Below are positions 62,875 through 64,000 of a DNA stretch of 64,000 nucleotides, one piece after another. This stretch comes from Corallococcus macrosporus DSM 14697. GTDB lineage: Bacteria > Myxococcota > Myxococcia > Myxococcales > Myxococcaceae. Positions within the stretch are counted from its first letter, which is position 1, and each line of letters starts with the position of its first letter. The position numbers and the translations under genes were made by a program. The notes beneath the pieces were generated by a model that worked only from the letters and a program-made list of their open reading frames with translations, was not told the origin of the DNA and searched no databases. The DNA is taken from the NCBI RefSeq assembly GCF_002305895.1, contig NZ_CP022203.1:3512501-3576500 (forward strand). Direction: 5' to 3'.

Positions 62875-64000
62875 ATGGCCGGGGTGAGTCACGCAATGAT
62901 TGACCAGGATGTGGGCGCGCCTGTGCTTCGGGGGCGATTCGGCCATACACGCGTGGAGGACCTGCGTGCGGAGACTACCGTGTCAGCGGAGACTTCCGAT
63001 GGCATGGCGCCTGCGCGTGAGGACAACGCGCTCGAGCGCCGGGTGGACGCGCTGCTCGGCGAGCACCTGGAGGCGGTGCGGCGGCGGGTGGACTCGCGCT
63101 TCGCCGTATTGATGGTGGGTCAGTGGCTGGTCGCCATCGCGGTGGCGGCGGTGCTGTCGCCCTTCGCCTGGCAGGGGACGTCGCGGGGCGGGCACCCGCA
63201 TCTGCATGTGGCGGTGGTGCTGGGGGGGCTGCTGTCCGCCTTCCCGCTGGTGCTGGTGCGCCTGCGGCCCGGGGACGTCATCACCCGGCACGCGGTGGCG
63301 GTGGCGCAGATGCTCTGGGCCGCGCTCTTCATCCACCTGACGGGCGGCCGCATCGAAACGCACTTCTACGTGTTCGGCTCGCTGGCCTTCCTGGCCTTCT
63401 ACCGGGACCCCGCGGTGATGGCGACGGCCACCGTCACGGCGGTGCTGGAGCACTGCCTGCGGGGCATCTGGTGGCCGGAGTCCATCTTCGGCGTGGCGAA
63501 CCCCGCGTGGTGGCGCTTCCTGGAGCACTCCTTCTGGATGGTGTTCGTCAACGGGGTGCTGGTGATTGCGTGCCGCGAGACGCTGGGGGAGATGCGGCGC
63601 GTGGCGGTGCAGCAGGTGCTGTTGGAGGGCGCTTACGCGAACGAGCGGGTGGACCACGAGCACGCGCTGGCGCGCGTGCGCCGGGAGCTGAGCGCCTACC
63701 GCGAGCAGGCGGCGCGGGTGGAGAAGCTGGCGGCGGTGGGGCGGATGACGGCCACGGTGAGCCACGAGCTGCGCAACCCGCTGGCCGCGGCCCGCACCGC
63801 CAACGCCGTGGTCGTCCGTCACCTGCGCAAGCTGGACGTGACGCTGGCGGACCAGCGCCTCCAGCGCTTCCTGGAAATCATCGAGCGCGAGCTGGCGGTG
63901 TGCTCGCGCATCTCCTCCGAGCTGCTGGACTTCGCCCGCGAGCGCCCGCTGGAGCTGCGGCCGTGCTCGCTGCACGCGTTGATGGAGGAGGTGCTGGACG
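62875..64000 (+). CDS. Membrane sensor histidine kinase (5' part)
   Basis: An open frame of 375 codons to the window edge, starting at ATG 62875 behind a G7 run; later in-frame GTG and ATG starts at 62884 and 62896 are possible. After about 80 polar residues come several membrane helices (around MVGQWLVAIAVAAVL, VAVVLGGLLSAFPLVLV, MLWAALFIHL and WMVFVNGVLVIAC) with the phrase GGRIETHFYVFGSLAFLAFYRD, typical of a family of hybrid kinases. A coiled coil leads to the HisKA domain with the phospho-acceptor His in VSHELRNPLAAAR. The ATPase domain, and any receiver, would lie beyond the window. Confidence 0.88.
   Translation, partial: MAGVSHAMIDQDVGAPVLRGRFGHTRVEDLRAETTVSAETSDGMAPAREDNALERRVDALLGEHLEAVRRRVDSRFAVLMVGQWLVAIAVAAVLSPFAWQGTSRGGHPHLHVAVVLGGLLSAFPLVLVRLRPGDVITRHAVAVAQMLWAALFIHLTGGRIETHFYVFGSLAFLAFYRDPAVMATATVTAVLEHCLRGIWWPESIFGVANPAWWRFLEHSFWMVFVNGVLVIACRETLGEMRRVAVQQVLLEGAYANERVDHEHALARVRRELSAYREQAARVEKLAAVGRMTATVSHELRNPLAAARTANAVVVRHLRKLDVTLADQRLQRFLEIIERELAVCSRISSELLDFARERPLELRPCSLHALMEEVLD

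Overview
The window is very GC-rich, gene-dense chromosomal DNA that reads as a myxobacterium of the Myxococcus / Corallococcus / Pyxidicoccus group (Myxococcota). The evidence is the gene content: an AglZ gliding-motility protein, TolQ/TolR-type motor genes matching aglX/aglV, an O-antigen-polymerase-like gene that fits wzyS (exoJ), and large repeat-rich proteins. From memory, the gene order follows the M. xanthus chromosome between aglZ (MXAN_2991) and wzyS (MXAN_3026) almost gene for gene; this was not checked against a database. I see no insertion sequence, prophage, CRISPR array, tRNA or rRNA.

Layout. 1-6.1 kb (minus strand): start of an unknown gene, a Fic-fold protein with a ruined active site, an AAA+ ATPase, ilvE, and a patatin/MoxR operon. 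6.3-14.4 kb: a small membrane protein, then (minus) aglZ behind a GT4 glycosyltransferase carrying a 640-residue repetitive tail. 14.5-20.2 kb (plus): a DUF4912 repeat protein paired with a GH57 alpha-glucan branching-type enzyme, an HtrA protease and the decayed 5' end of an SGNH hydrolase gene. 20.2-31.1 kb: a membrane diguanylate cyclase with a CxxCH motif, a frameshifted pgeF, a CpoB-like lipoprotein, a LysM protein, dprA, topA and the aglX/aglV/exbD motor genes.

31.2-41.9 kb: a DksA-like protein lacking one zinc Cys, trmFO, a beta-propeller lipoprotein, an EF-hand membrane protein, xerC, a small membrane protein, hslV, hslU and argD. 42-46.2 kb: a J-domain protein, an Hsp70 paralogue and a TPR protein in one operon. 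46.2-49.3 kb (minus): two MaoC-like dehydratases, an extended SDR, coaE and an exported protein. 49.4-55.7 kb (plus): a tetraheme cytochrome, ysxC/engB, a DUF6178 protein, wzyS plus a GT4 glycosyltransferase behind a possible sigma-54 promoter, and a DUF4097 protein. 55.8-64 kb: pyrD, an adenosine-deaminase-like gene, an Smr-domain gene and a DjlA-like gene (minus), folD, a methyltransferase, an ADP-ribosylglycohydrolase, one 0.5-kb gap without a convincing gene, and the first part of a sensor histidine kinase that runs off the window.

How the genes work together. Several sets serve the cell surface and movement: AglZ and AglX/AglV (gliding), the two GT4 genes and WzyS (surface and spore-coat polysaccharide), DUF4912 with GH57 (alpha-glucan), and the CpoB-like and LysM proteins (envelope). 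The rest is housekeeping: topA, dprA, xerC, hslVU, trmFO, ilvE, argD, pyrD, folD, coaE and ysxC. Two genes look broken (SGNH hydrolase and pgeF). The least explained items are the tail of the aglZ-linked glycosyltransferase, the Hsp70 cassette, the EF-hand membrane protein and the Fic-fold pseudo-enzyme.
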